Shown in pieces: positions 11,697 to 22,769 of a stretch of DNA of 64,000 nucleotides (position 1 is its first letter; each line of letters begins with the position of its first letter). A program made the position numbers and the translations under genes. Under the pieces are notes generated by a model. That model worked only from the letters and a program-made list of their open reading frames with translations. It did not search any database and had not been told where the DNA came from. The DNA comes from Pomphorhynchus laevis (taxonomy: Eukaryota; Acanthocephala; Palaeacanthocephala; Echinorhynchida; Pomphorhynchidae), in the NCBI GenBank assembly GCA_012934845.2, contig WNNJ02000794.1:62001-126000 (forward strand). The letters are read 5' to 3'.

Positions 11697-11930
11697 ATGT
11701 GCTGCTGAATAACTTGACTTCGATCATCAGCCTTATCAGTCAAATGTATCACTTCGAGACTCTCCTAACCACCCAGCAGTCATCGTTAGTCGGATGAAGT
11801 GGTTAGGGTGCGTTTCGACTGCTTTTGTGATAACTGTAAAGACAGTTATCACAAACTGTTAGGAGCGTCTCGGATTGATACATTAGACTGATGTAGTTGA
11901 TGATCGAAGTCCAGTTATTTAGCAGCACAT
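11697..11930. repeat. Foldback repeat with about 73-bp inverted arms
   Basis: The left arm starts ATGTGCTGCTGAATAACT and the right arm ends AGTTATTTAGCAGCACAT. Inside, TGTATCA and a CTCCTAAC string pair with GTTAGGAG and TGATACA. A second, smaller palindrome (TTTGTGATAACTG...CAGTTATCACAAA) sits in the centre. There is no coding content. The right arm plus about 75 bases of flank recur at 12230-12393. Confidence 0.7.
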
Positions 11931-12139
11931 ATGGATTTAAAATCAATCATAGCCAGTGTTGGCTCCTATACCACAGTTTCAAGCAATTTTTCGCACTACT
12001 AATTTATAAAACACGTATTCCTTTCGAAATCCTGTGAGAAATTCAGTGCCCTCGTAAACAACGGATACGCATTTGTGAAAAAAAATGACTAGAAGGTCCG
12101 CACACGCAACAAGCCAGTAAAAACGCGTTATGCACTTTA

Positions 12140-12393
12140 GCTTCGTCTCGCATCGTGAGGAATGGCTGGTGTCTTTACAGTTATCACAAAAGCAGTCGAA
12201 ACGCACCATGACCACTTTATCTGACTGACGATGACTGCTGGGTGTTAGGATTGTTTCGGAGTGATAAATTAGACTGATCGAGCTGATGATCGAAGTCCAG
12301 TTATTTAGCAGCACAATGGATTTAAAATCAATCGTAGTCAGTTTTGTCTCCTGGACTACAGTTTCAAGCGATTTTTCGCACTAACAATTTATA
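12140..12393. repeat. Second copy of the foldback family, one arm only
   Basis: The right arm (ATGATCGAAGTCCAGTTATT, then AGCAGCAC) and about 75 bases of shared flank (around AAATCAATC, CACTA) match 11862-12006. The GTGATAACTGT palindrome half is also present, in the opposite sense. The matching left arm is absent. Confidence 0.65.
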
Positions 12394-12568
12394 TATACAG
12401 GTGTAACAACAAATTATATTGATATAATAAATATATAAGTAATTATATTATATAATTATATATATTGATCGTTGCTGAACCGCGCTTTGGGGTCATTTTA
12501 AGACTCAGCAAATATTTTCAGGTAAATGTTGTAACAAGATATAAAGCAATTTATGTTTTTATTTTGCA

Positions 12569-12601
12569 AACGTTTCGGTCCCTTACTGGGTCCTTCGTCA
12601 G
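12569..12601 (-). ncRNA. Hammerhead-like core, PLE type
   Basis: Read on the minus strand it is CTGACGA, then a stem II of GGACCC against GGGACC (one A-A mismatch), then GAAACGTT. The CTGANGA and GAAA boxes are intact. The ACGT palindrome after GAA and the following T fit the very short stem III of PLE hammerheads, with GTT as cleavage triplet. Neighbouring sequence on this strand is T/A-rich and non-coding. Confidence 0.6.
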
Positions 12602-12829
12602 TGCTGTAGTAAAATCTACGACAAATATTTACATACAATTACAGTTTTATAGACATGATTTACATATGACGTGTTACAATTCCGGCGTTGGAAGAATTCT
12701 GTCGTTAATTGAAAATTAAACTGCAACGTGATTCATAGGTCGTTGAATGGGTGGTTATTGGTATTCAATGATTGATCGGTCATCAGCTGACCTATCTAGT
12801 ATTTTTCTTGATGCTTTCGCTCATTGTTG

Positions 12830-13260
12830 TCTTCTATCGAACCGTCGATTCTAATTGTCGACATACGGTGTTCGGAATTTTCCAATAAGTAAGCAACTGC
12901 ACCACGGGACTAACGTACACGATACACGAAGAATATACGTGCAAATCAGATTGCATTATGACCACGTTTGTCTGGATTGCCCCGCCATATATATTGGTTA
13001 AACTAGCACCAAATACAATAGAAGGGCAAATGATCGCCGTTAAGATGTACGCACCAAACAAATGGGAGCAGACGGTGAAATAACAGGCTTTGATCAACGA
13101 ATTGCAGTCCTTATGTCCCTTCTAGACGACAACTTTTGCATCGCAATGATGGAGTACTCTGCAACATTCATCGGTAGAATGAAGTACCCACTGGATGTGA
13201 CGTCTAGAATTGGCGTAGAGCCTGCAGTTCGTTGATCGAAGCCAGTTTTAATCGGCAACT
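12830..13260 (+). mobile_element. PLE relic: GIY-YIG region
   Basis: Around 12955-13010 a translated stretch reads YDHVCLDCPAIYIG, which matches the cysteine-flanked VI/VVY...YIG core of PLE GIY-YIG domains. Upstream residues (VQIRLHYDHV) fit the same domain. Downstream the match fades. Heavily decayed; boundaries are approximate. Confidence 0.45.
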
Positions 13261-13813
13261 AAATTAAATATATAATGAATTCCATTTACAATTTTGGCCT
13301 TTGTTTCATTCCGCACAGTTGTGCTTTACCTTTATATGCCGAATCCATTTTTGAATTCTATCGGCAACTTAATTGAATAAATAGCAAATTCAATTCGGAA
13401 TCTTAGTCGTTGTTTCATCCGCTATCGGACCTAACTTCTATATATAAGGACAAGAGCAAAATATATTGAATCTAAAAGATTCCAAAACTATTTTTAACTT
13501 GATTTTTCATTATCACCAATAGTATTGTTTATAATTAAATAAATTTGTTTTTAATCGCTAATTAAAACAATTTTGAATGAAAGAAGCATTGTATCTTTAG
13601 TCAAGATTTACATGAAAATAGAATTTGATTAAAAAATCATAATAAATTTAAAATTTAATCAAAAATAAAGCCAATTTATATTTCAATTGACGATACTGTA
13701 TGTATCGATAATATATGTGAGTAATCGACTTCATATATATTATTTGCAATACCTATAAGCTTGCATTTTTAAATTTAAAAGCACGATAAGTAGGTAAAAT
13801 ATTTTCAACTTAC

Positions 13814-14617
13814 ACTTCGTTTAATTTGATTTTGAAACCCATCAACAAAACAGTTTATCAGTTTCTTCTGTGCGCATCCTCCACCGTTACCTTGTACTCT
13901 TAACCTTCTCTTGGATGTTGTTTTCTTTTTGCCAAATTGATTTAATTCAACGCTGTTAATCTGATGAATACATTTTCCGCATAATATTCCAATATATATT
14001 AAAGAATAAATGAAATAAGGCCTGACATGTATATTTATACTGTGAAATTGGTAAATCGCGAAAGTCCGAATGATACATACAACAATTGTCAGTAGAACAT
14101 TAGCTAGATCCGAATTGAAAAGCGCTAACAGGTGCAATGAAATGCACGTTGTCGAAAGTATAATTGGAATTTTTAGCAGGTTCGTAGTTATACATTCACA
14201 TGTAAACAAAACAAACAAAAGAACTGTACATTTTTCAATTGTCGGATAGTATTGAACACTAATAGAGCTTAAGGACAATTTTAGAAGATTTGCTGATAGC
14301 ATTGCAAAGTATGATATCACAAATAAGGAAATAAAAACAAAATCTACTATGGAAGCAAGCCATTTTAAAATATTCTTGGCAGCTATAAGCGTTACGAGCA
14401 TATTGCAAAATAATGCAATTGATAAACCACTAAAGAATCCGAAACGTGTGTACCACTGGTTTAAAGCGGTTTGATAATATTGCTTTTGACTTTCGCTATT
14501 AAATATATCATCGCTTTCATTCGAATCAGATGATGTAATTTGTATAGTTGATGTCAGTATTCCTGCTGGACATGAACCACGACGTTTAAATGACAGAGCA
14601 TTTCGATTGCTGCACAT
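13814..14617 (-). CDS. 5' exon of an unidentified six-transmembrane protein
   Basis: 268 codons run from the ATG at 14617 to a GTAAGT splice donor whose G is at 13813. An in-frame TAG lies just upstream of the ATG, so this is the first possible start. The N terminus is hydrophilic and Ser/Asp-rich (residues 1-60), with S-D-S-N-E-S-D-D. Six hydrophobic segments follow at roughly residues 62-82, 86-108, 129-147, 150-168, 172-192 and 199-218, then a basic cytoplasmic tail (KKKTTSKRRLRVQ). A hydrophilic N terminus plus six helices plus a basic start of a cytosolic domain recalls one half of a membrane adenylyl cyclase, but I see no catalytic residues and no clear family match. Later exons would lie below 13800; I did not find them. 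The neighbouring DNA is plain AT-rich sequence, so this looks like a host gene. Confidence 0.6.
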
Positions 14618-14649
14618 ATTGTAAGGCTAATAGTCGAAGTTTTGCAGCA

Positions 14650-17600
14650 TCTAGAAATTACATAATCTTTATATTACTAAAATATAATTATGGATATATT
14701 ATACTATATAATATATTATAATTTATATTAAATTATAAATATTATATTAATATATATTATATATTATATAATAAATTATTTTTTTCGTGATAATGAACAT
14801 TGATTTTCTTAAAATTGTTTAAGCAAATTTTAGTTTTCCATTAAAATTATATTTAATATATCCCATTTTGAAAGCTCACAATCAATAAAATAAATTAATC
14901 AATCGTATCTAATATTATCAAATAATATAATGTTGGTTCATGATAACAAAAAAAATCAGAATTGCAATTAAATCATTTTAAATAAATTACTTTTGCATTT
15001 TAAACGATATTAATATGCACCTTCAATTAAAAAACTACAAGTCAAAAAAGACAAACTTTTTAATGATTAGCCTTCAATGGTATCCCAACTTCATTTATTT
15101 ACTTTTAAATTAGGATTAATCTACATTTAAGTAAGCGCCCTCACATGTTTAATAAATTGAATGACCTGCCAATGATTCAGATTTAGTATCTTAAAGATAA
15201 CAAATTATAAATTTTTTCTCACATCAATGACTAATCGTAACTTAACTAATCGCAAGTTTTAACCTAATAAAAATGAGCCTTTTTTACGACTACATTTGAA
15301 TGACGACTATTTTACAAGTTACATGTGAAAATCCTTTATTTGTAGAAAATTATCTTTACAACGTTAGTAAAGAAATAGTACAGCACACATTAACTATTCT
15401 GTGGGAACATTTGCTGACGATATAACCTGATAATAACAATTTGGTTGATACAATGATTTTCATCATAAGAACAGTGGCCATGGATTTACAAAGAAAATGA
15501 TACCATTCTCTGTTTGCTGCTCTAGGCATATGGTATTCTCGAAAACTAAGTATTTTTACTAAGCATAGTATTAAGGAAATCGAGATTAAAACTTATTTTT
15601 TCATAAACTTGTATATTTTTAACTGGTTGTTTCTATTTTCTACCATGTTCTATTTTGTACTAACGTTTGACTGTATGTGCTTTTGATTTCGTTCATGTTT
15701 GTTTATTTTATACAGTCTTCTGCTTTATTTGTCGTTTTTAAATTTCCGCAAACCAGTTTTTGATAACAGTAGCCATATAACCATCTTGTGATTTTAAATA
15801 ATGAGTATTTTTGGTCAATTCAAATTATATTATTTGCCTTTTTCTGAACCTTTGAGATTTATGGCAAATCTCAATGGATCACATTTAAACAGTGTCCCGT
15901 TATGGTGTTATGCTTTACAATCAGGATGAAGTACTGACTTATTATTATTTAATTATTATTTAATGTATTTAATAAAAACTAATTTTCTATTTATTCAGAA
16001 TATTTGCGATTTTAATCTTAAACCAAATTTTACGTTACATTTTTTAAAGTGAAATATTGAATGTATGTAATATTTAGTTAATCTTAATCCACAAATATAT
16101 TCAAAATTATTATAGTTGCTCCTTGGAGGAAAATATATCTTATACATAATATCTTATATATAGATTAGAAAGGAATTACTGCAGATTGGCTGCGATATAA
16201 ATTCAGTAATTTAATGACAAGATGCATTTAGTTTTTCCAATTTACCAAAAGCTTGAAATAATTTTTCATTTGCCAATTTATTAAAAACCACAATTACCTA
16301 AGATTATTCATTAATTATTTAGAATTAGGAAAGAAAGAGTAAGTCGCATAATAATCCTTGATAAAAACAATAAAGTTGATATATTCTTTCATTTAACTTC
16401 AAGATATTATTTATTACGTTTTTAATGAGCATATATTTGTACATTATTAAATACAATTTCACACATTAACTTTGATAGAAACAATTATCGATTGTTCCAG
16501 ATATTTGTAGAAACAATAAGTAAATTTATTAACTGAAGTTTTATGTAGCGAAACAATATATTAGAATAAATATTTTATTAAATTTACGTAATTAATAAAT
16601 TTATAAGTTAATTAAATAAGATACTAATATTTAAATTAATTAAAATTAATGGTATAATTATTAATTTTATTGTAGACTAATGAACATCTACTTGAATAGA
16701 GTACATTAAACACAAAAATACATTTGTGAAGAATGTGTTCTCTATCAAATTGCAAGTGAGACACACTGAAGCCATTAGCAAACAACGAAATTACAAAATT
16801 TATTTTTTTATTACAATTTTTAGAAATTACGATAAAATCATTTGGAAGTTCGAAATTCAAATTCAGATTTTAAAATTCATATTAAATTCATAATCGTAAA
16901 AGAAAATTCATTGTCCGAAATTTGAAAAAATTTGAAAGTATATGTCAATCAAAGAAAATTAATACCGTTAGCTATGTTTTACTTAATATGATAAATGAAG
17001 CGGTCATCTGAAAAACAAAAGCAACAAATATTTTAATATTTTAAAACAATATTATAACTTACTATTACATTCTAAATTTATATCCAATTAAAAAATAGAT
17101 CAAAAATATTCAAGATTAAGATTTTCATACTGATTCGTATGCATATCTATGATTTTCTCTCAAATTTAGAAGCTAAAATTCTCTGATTAAATTAGAAGGA
17201 TAAGTTAACTTACAATAACCCGTTGGGATTGATCAATTTATTGACATTTAAAAAATTTAGTTATTTATATTATTAAAATATATTTATATTGTTAAATTAT
17301 TTATGAATTATAAAAATTATAAGAATTATAATATTATATTATTAAATTATTTTTTAAATAAAATAAATTATAAATTTTTTTATAAAATAAAATTTAATTG
17401 CAATTTAATTGGGATCGCAATTCACATAGACAATAACTTCTACGAATTTTAAAATCATACCGCCAAAATTGACGTCTATTAAATTTCACTTATCTGTACA
17501 CTTGCGAATTATTATTTATATAAAAGTAATTAATTTATTTGTCGATTGTTAACTCATTGGTTTATTAGTTTTAGATGAGCGGGTGGAGTTTAATTATTCA

Positions 17601-17655
17601 TTTTTAAAGTCCACTTTGAAAATATTATAGTTCACTTTATATTATTAAAATATAT
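14650..17655. other. AT-rich non-coding DNA
   Basis: Three kilobases without a convincing frame, RNA gene or repeat end. It contains ATATTA-type low-complexity runs near 14690-14775. It could be intergenic or the 5' flank of the exon at 13814-14617. The small frame at 16636-16860 has no signature. Confidence 0.6.
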
Positions 17656-17703
17656 TAATATTAAGAATTATTGGAGCTGGATCAAAGAAAAGAGGATTTT
17701 TTT

Positions 17704-17735
17704 GATATTTCGCTGACCTCTGTTAGCATCTTCAG
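17704..17735 (-). ncRNA. Hammerhead-like core (CTGAAGA / GAAATATC)
   Basis: All invariant core strings are present. Stem II has five of six pairs, with one A-C mismatch. AUAU after GAA gives the minimal palindromic stem III, and AUC the cleavage triplet. Confidence 0.6.
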
Positions 17736-17777
17736 AGGAGATAAAGATGACCTCTATTAGCATCTTAAAGTAATTTT

Positions 17778-17809
17778 CTGATGATGCTAACAGAGGTTAA
17801 GGAAATATA
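17778..17809 (+). ncRNA. Hammerhead-like core (CTGATGA / GGAAATATA)
   Basis: Perfect CTGATGA and a GAAA box, but the last stem II base is changed and the expected AUC reads AUA. AUA is a permitted but poor cleavage triplet. Confidence 0.5.
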
Positions 17810-17929
17810 AAAATAATTTCCTCTATTCTTTGATCCAGCACCAATAATTCTTTATCAATAATGGAAGATTATCAAACATTTAAAATGATTCGACAGTGCT
17901 ACGAATCCACTGGTCAGCAGTTATCATGT

Positions 17930-18020
17930 AGAACATAGTAATTTTCTGAAGATGCTTAGAGAAATATCAAATAAAATTTTCCTCTTTTCTTTGATCCAGC
18001 ACCAATAATTCTTTATCAAT
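17930..18020 (+). repeat. Degenerate copy of the hammerhead-tail repeat
   Basis: CTGAAGATGCTTAGAGAAATATC with a shortened stem II, then a TTTGATCCAGC tail, CAATAATT and CAATAATGGAAGATTATCAA, which abuts the LINE fragment that follows. Confidence 0.6.
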
Positions 18021-18021
18021 A

Positions 18022-18660
18022 ATGGAAGATTATCAACCCTTCGTCCGTGACAAGGTCCGCTCGTCTAAATTAATTCTACGTGATATCCGCCTTATCCGCC
18101 CCCTTATCGACTTCCGTTCTTGTATGTCTCTTCTCTCATCGCTTCTTTTCCCTAAAATCGATTACTGCCTTAGCCTTTTCGCCAATTCTCTAAAATCCAT
18201 CATCCTACCCCTACAACGAATAATCAACTCCGCCGTTCAAGTGCTCTTTCGTCTCCGTCGCTTCGACCACACATCTACATATCTTGCCCAACTCTCCTGG
18301 CCCACCATCCACATTCGAATCAAACTCCGCCTTCTTCTCGTTACTTTTCGTCTCATCGCTGTCGGCTCCCCTATCGTTCATCAACCTTCCTTTTATAGAC
18401 GACACTCGCCCCACCTCGCTATCGCTGCGTTCCCGTCATACCCTATTACTCCACGTTTCCAACTACTCCAACAACTATGGTCTCCAATCCTTCCTCGTCG
18501 CCGCCTCACTCGCCTGGAATCAACTCCCTCTCGACGTCTGCCGCGCTCCTACTTTATCACATTCAAACACCTCCTACGTTCACATCTTCTCGGCACATGA
18601 TTTACATTTTTGTTTTGTTTTGGTCATAAGCGTGCACTGGCCCGCATTTGCCACCTTAAA
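18022..18660 (+). mobile_element. CR1/L2-like LINE, 3' end of the RT protein
   Basis: A markedly GC-richer stretch than its surroundings. The frame from 18022 carries the post-RT signature of CR1/L2/Rex-type LINEs: F-P-K-I-D-Y-C-L-S-L-F, then L-Q-R-I-I-N-S-A-V-Q, then a QLSWPTIHIRIK string equivalent to LHWLPV..RI. In the overlapping frame 18284-18664 the ending continues: FLVAASLAWNQLPLDV, equivalent to the usual R-x-W-N-x-L-P-x-x-I/V. One frame change therefore separates the two parts. The piece is 5' truncated and begins at the end of a hammerhead-tail repeat, as if inserted there. The base composition and the long open frame suggest it is young. Confidence 0.7.
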
Positions 18661-18699
18661 ATAAATCTTTGTTTGGATCCACTGGTCTGCACTTATCAA

Positions 18700-18830
18700 G
18701 GAATCATTAATTTTTTGAATATACTAACAAAGGTTAGCGAAATATCAAATAAAATTGTCCTTCTTTCTTTGATCCAGCTTCAATAATTCTTTATCAATAA
18801 TAAATCATTATCAACTATTTAAAGTATATT
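18700..18830 (+). repeat. Hammerhead-tail repeat, partial
   Basis: ACTAACAAAGGTTAGCGAAATATC (18723-18746) keeps stem II and GAAATATC but not CTGANGA; the TTTGATCCAGC tail and ATTATCAACTATTTAA close it. Confidence 0.6.
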
Positions 18831-19359
18831 TATATTGTTAAATTATATAAATTATAAAATTATATAAATTATGATATTATATTATTAAATTATGTTTTTA
18901 AAAGTAATAGTTTTAATAATTTAACTAGAAAAGTGCTATTAAGTTTAAAAAGACACGGATTATGCCAATTGGGCTGAACGCATTAGTAATGCATTTGTCA
19001 GAGTATCGAATCAACATACATTACTTCTAACTTTAACTATAATGGCTTAAAATTAATAAGCATTAAAAATGCCAAGTATTTTTTAATCACAAGTTATCGG
19101 TGCAAATAATCTAAGTCTCAATGATAATAATTTGCATTTTTATAATTATTAGATTAATTCATTAGCTTAAGTGCATATTGCTTCATTAGTGCTGCCTTGT
19201 AATTATACAATGCTACAATTACACGTAGAACTTGCTTTATAGCACATTTGTGTACTGGTAGTTTTAAAACGAGTTTAACTCAGACTTTCTAATTATAAAT
19301 AGTATCCAAGTTAGAGCTGATAAAAATTTATATATTAACAGTTTTCATTCTTATGTGTG

Positions 19360-19470
19360 AAATTTATGATATATATAAAGGCATATATATGTATATATAT
19401 GTGTACCTATATATGTGTACCTATATATACCTATATATAGGTATATATAGGTATATATATGTGTATTTAA
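19360..19470. repeat. TATATG/GTACC low-complexity tandem tract
   Basis: Interrupted TATATA and TATATGTGTACC units, with a local palindrome around CCTATATATAGG. Confidence 0.8.
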
Positions 19471-19479
19471 CATAGAATG

Positions 19480-19735
19480 TAAGCATTTATGCATACCAAA
19501 TAATACTAAATATATCACATTAAATAATCAAATTTTATGAATTGCCATAATATATAAAGGCGTTGTTATTCCTGCGAATTATGTTAATAATTTAATTGAT
19601 ACATATTTAAAACTTAGTTACTAAAAAATTAACAAAAAATTGTATAAATCATCAAATGATTATAAAAAATGTAAACTCTTGAGTGGAAAATTAAACACTT
19701 CAGTAAATAGTAAATAGCTATGATAAAACAATAAA
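19480..19735 (+). mobile_element. Naiad-type PLE remnant, thumb region
   Basis: C-K-H-L-C-I-P-N-N-T-K-Y-I-T-L-N-N-Q-I-L parallels SCIPHNIKYNTLNNEIL of the 4.7-8.8 kb element, followed by an N-N-L-I-D-T-Y-L-K-L-S-Y string against N-N-L-I-D-A-L-I-K-L-G-Y. The RT proper is missing. An unrelated RT fragment follows, and X repeat copy 2 lies just beyond, so the Naiad 3' end seems to have been split by that insertion. Confidence 0.6.
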
Positions 19736-19737
19736 AA

Positions 19738-20640
19738 AGACGGTGGTCTCCGGTCTATCGCCATCGGTAATACGCTCCGCCGTCTGGTGGCAAGGACGGT
19801 ATATCTACTTATTCGAGAACAGGCATCTGCCATGCTTCTCCCCCATCAAGTGGGAGTGGGAGTACGTATCGGGTGCGAAGCAGCAGTGCACTCAACGCGA
19901 ATATTCATGAAAGACGCCAAGAATTCCGGGTATGGTATACTTATATGCGAAGTTAACCGATACATTCCAGCTCAAACACGGTTTGTGAACAGCTGCTACG
20001 CATGTAAAAGCTTTTTGTATTACGGCGTCCATCTGATACTCTCACAAGAAAGCGTACAACAAGGTGACCCTCTCGGCCCGTTGTTATTTTGCCTCGCTCT
20101 CAATCCTTTATTAAAACAGCTCAGATCTGGCTTAAACACCTGGTATCTAGACGATGGGGTAGTCGGTGGCCGGCCATATATGTCATTCACGATGTCGAAA
20201 TTATATCAGTTCAAGGCCCAAAGTACGGCCTGTATACCAATAATTCAAAATGCGAACTAATCTCTAAGACGCCAAACGCGTTTCAAAAAGTTTTTGACGT
20301 TCTACAAGGGTCAAAACTATACCGCAATCTGAAGCCACACATCTAGGTGCCGCCTTAGGGAATTCAGAGAGCATAGATGACTCTCTTCGCCACAAAGTAT
20401 CAACACTGTGATTGTTTTGCAGCCTTCTGACTTACGTCAATGCACATGTCGCATACTTTTTGTTAAAAAATTACCTAAGCACACCAAATATCCGCTTCTT
20501 ACTGAGGTGTAGCCCCTGTGCTAACAGCATCGTTCTGTCAGAATACGACACTGTCCTTTAACAAGAATTAGAAAGAATACTGAATATCTCTCTTTCTCAA
20601 TCAAGCTGGGAACAAGCCACCAGATACTATGATATATATT
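19738..20640 (+). mobile_element. Non-LTR-type reverse transcriptase fragment (QQGDPLGPLLFCL family)
   Basis: From 19740 the frames give G-G-L-R-S-I-A-I-G-N-T-L-R-R-L, then HQVGVGVRIGCEAAVHSTR, then the B-box VQQGDPLGPLLFCLALNPLL (20057-20116) and the catalytic box as YLDDG (about 20140-20155), followed by GVVGG. Near 20575 ILNISLSQSSWEQAT is the usual post-RT string of this family. The catalytic YLDD is intact, but stops and frame changes are present downstream. The clade name is uncertain. C-terminal parts of the same kind of protein lie at 26505-26815, 39560-40345 and 58630-58765. Confidence 0.7.
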
Positions 20641-20689
20641 TATATATATTTATATATATTCAGAGGATATATTTAGCAGACATATTCAG

Positions 20690-20960
20690 AGGAAATACAT
20701 TATTAGCATGTATTTGGCCTCGCTGCTATATTTGGTTGAGGAATAGGACTTGTATTAATAAAACTGATAACAAAACAGTGCTAGATGACGTATAACCTTA
20801 ATTCTAATGCACATTAAAATCAATCTTTAATAATAAAAATTTTAAAATTCATATTATATATACATATATTAATATATAAAAATCCAAATTATATAAAATC
20901 TCACGATCAAAATATTTATTTTTAATTTATGTATAGCATAAAATACACAGACTCAGTTAC
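20690..20960 (+). repeat. X repeat, copy 2
   Basis: GGAAATAC, TATTTGGCCTCGCTGCTAT and GAGGAATAGGA are clear. The second hairpin arm is lost, and the T/A-rich body ends at ACTCAGTTAC. Confidence 0.6.
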
Positions 20961-21113
20961 AAATAAATATAAATATTTATTTGAATGAAATAAGTACTAA
21001 ATATGAAATTTACATTCTCTGATTTCATCACTTACATATCATTTCCACGGTTACGAATTTTATTCAAGTAGGGATCGATGTAATCAGCTGTGGTATTTAC
21101 ATATATGTATGTT

Positions 21114-22295
21114 ATAAAATACGTAGACTCAATTAACTGATCTGATTAAAGGCTAAAGGAATTCGAGATTGCGTTGATTTAATAATAGTTGGCTTAATGG
21201 AAAGATGTCTATTGATTTTACAACTGAGGAATCGTATGACATTTTCATTTATTTATAGGAATCGCTATTAATCGATAAGTAATAAAAACTAATGGAATTT
21301 TGACAAACTATTCGACAAGCATTATGTAATATCTTACGATTAATTGCCTACATCTTAAATTGTTAATGTAAAAATATAAAAATTTATCACTCTATTTTTA
21401 TAAAAATACAGCAGCTGAGTGAATTTAGTTAAAGACATTTATTAGGTTATTCATAAGCTTCTATGCATTTTGAACTACACATAAATGCAAATATGTAAAT
21501 ATCGCAATCTTAACATTTTGTATATTCCAGGATTTTTATTTGTTTTATTTTAAAGTCCTTTATTCAGAATGAATACTAAATTGCATCCATCCAAATTTTT
21601 ACATCCAGTTAAAATTACATATTTTACATACTAATAATCCATTTTAGAATAAAATGTGGAATAGAAAATTATAGAATAAAAAATTTTAATATGCAGATTT
21701 AAATATTTGAAAGATGATCATCTGGAAAATATAAGGTGTAAACTAACATTTATGAATATTTATGGATTTCGCTAAAAATTCTGTTAGCTGCATCCATATA
21801 AAGTTTTTTATCGGAGATATTTAAAAAAATTTCGTCGAACGACTAGCAAATATCATTCCAAAGAAGAATAATCCGGATTATAACTTTGTTTAACAAGAGC
21901 TGGTGGTATAAAACAGCTTGTTGTTTAAAAGTGGACAATGCTTGAATAATAAAACATTTAATTAATCATTTTTATTTAACAATTAATTAATCCATGAGTT
22001 GATAAGGACTACATTTTTTGAATTTATTATCAGATTAAAATATTTGACTTTTATATTTTTTAAGAATTTTTTATTCAAATATAATTTATATTTAAATAAA
22101 ATTTGTGTAAAGATTTATAAATTAAAAAATTTAATGTAAATTGCAGAAATATATAATATAACTTTTTTAAATTTATTGATCTATAGTTTTCGTTGTAATA
22201 TTAGATTTGTATTTTATAATAAAAAAATTTCAAATAGTTGATGATGGTCTATTATTTATAAAAAATTATTGGAGCTGGATCAAAATATGGAAAAA
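21114..22295. repeat. 1.2-kb dispersed repeat R, copy 1
   Basis: Nearly collinear with 50137-51335 (offset about 29.02 kb). It begins at an AAATACGTAGACTCAATTAACTGATCTGATT-like end and finishes at ATTATTGGAGCTGGATCAAAA. One block at about 21590-21655 differs completely between copies. A fragment of the same repeat (around CATAAATG..AAATAT..CGTAATCTTAACATTTTG) is seen near 24045-24115. No protein is encoded. The GGAGCTGGATCAAA end is also the tail of the hammerhead-type repeats. Confidence 0.8.
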
Positions 22296-22554
22296 TTAAA
22301 AAAATAATCATGTAAGATTTGATACAATTAATAAGATTACATAAAAAAATCTGTGAGTGGCATCCATATAATTTTGTCAACGGAAATATTTAAATTTTTT
22401 TGCGTCAAACGACTGGCAAAAGACTAGAACAGAGACTGAGTTAACTGATGTTATTAATTATTTGTATTTACTTTTGATATCTACATTCTGAAAACTGCAT
22501 ATCAAAACCGTCGCATAAAATAAAAACGTCGCATTAATGTTATAAAATGCTGTC

Positions 22555-22640
22555 TCAATGCTTTAAAGCCCATCGCTGTGACAGTGGAAGGAAAACGACC
22601 GATAGGAAGACCAAAGCTGCGATGAATGGACGTTATAGTC
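22555..22640 (+). mobile_element. Small LINE C-terminal scrap
   Basis: The plus frame reads EGKRPIGRPKLR, a stop, then MDVI, which is the widespread G-K-R-x-x-G-R-P-K-x-R-W-M-D-x-I tail of non-LTR retrotransposon proteins. Only about 30 codons survive, embedded between parts of repeat R and the tRNA repeat. Confidence 0.5.
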
Positions 22641-22769
22641 ATAACCTGATGAGTGTCATTCTGGTTGCCAAATACGCCCTCGATATAATGCTTATTCGTT
22701 ATAATATAATATTTGTATTTTATAATAATCAAAATTTAATAAATAATCATATAAGATTTGATTGAATTA

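Larger units (their letters stand above)
17660..17855. repeat. Head-to-head hammerhead-like repeat ends (inverted repeat)
   Basis: A minus-strand core occupies 17704-17735: CTGAAGA, GCTAAC-AGAG-GTCAGC, GAAATATC. A plus-strand core occupies 17778-17809: CTGATGA, GCTAAC-AGAG-GTTAAG, GAAATATA. Both are followed outward by the same tail, a TTTGATCCAGC block and CAATAATT. The two copies are therefore inverted with arms of about 72 bp around a 40-bp centre. No protein is encoded. The same tail occurs at about ten sites in the window. Confidence 0.7.

Noticed and set aside
11399-11797. 132-codon frame across the TA tract
   Set aside because: The protein is mostly an Ile-Tyr run made by the microsatellite.
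11979-12314. Cys-containing 111-codon frame on the minus strand
   Set aside because: It runs across repeat arms of the foldback family; the Cys pattern matches no known finger and the frame is not kept in the neighbouring copy.
18211-18414. Antisense 67-codon frame in the CR1/L2-like piece
   Set aside because: Shadow of the sense LINE frame, which has clear family motifs.
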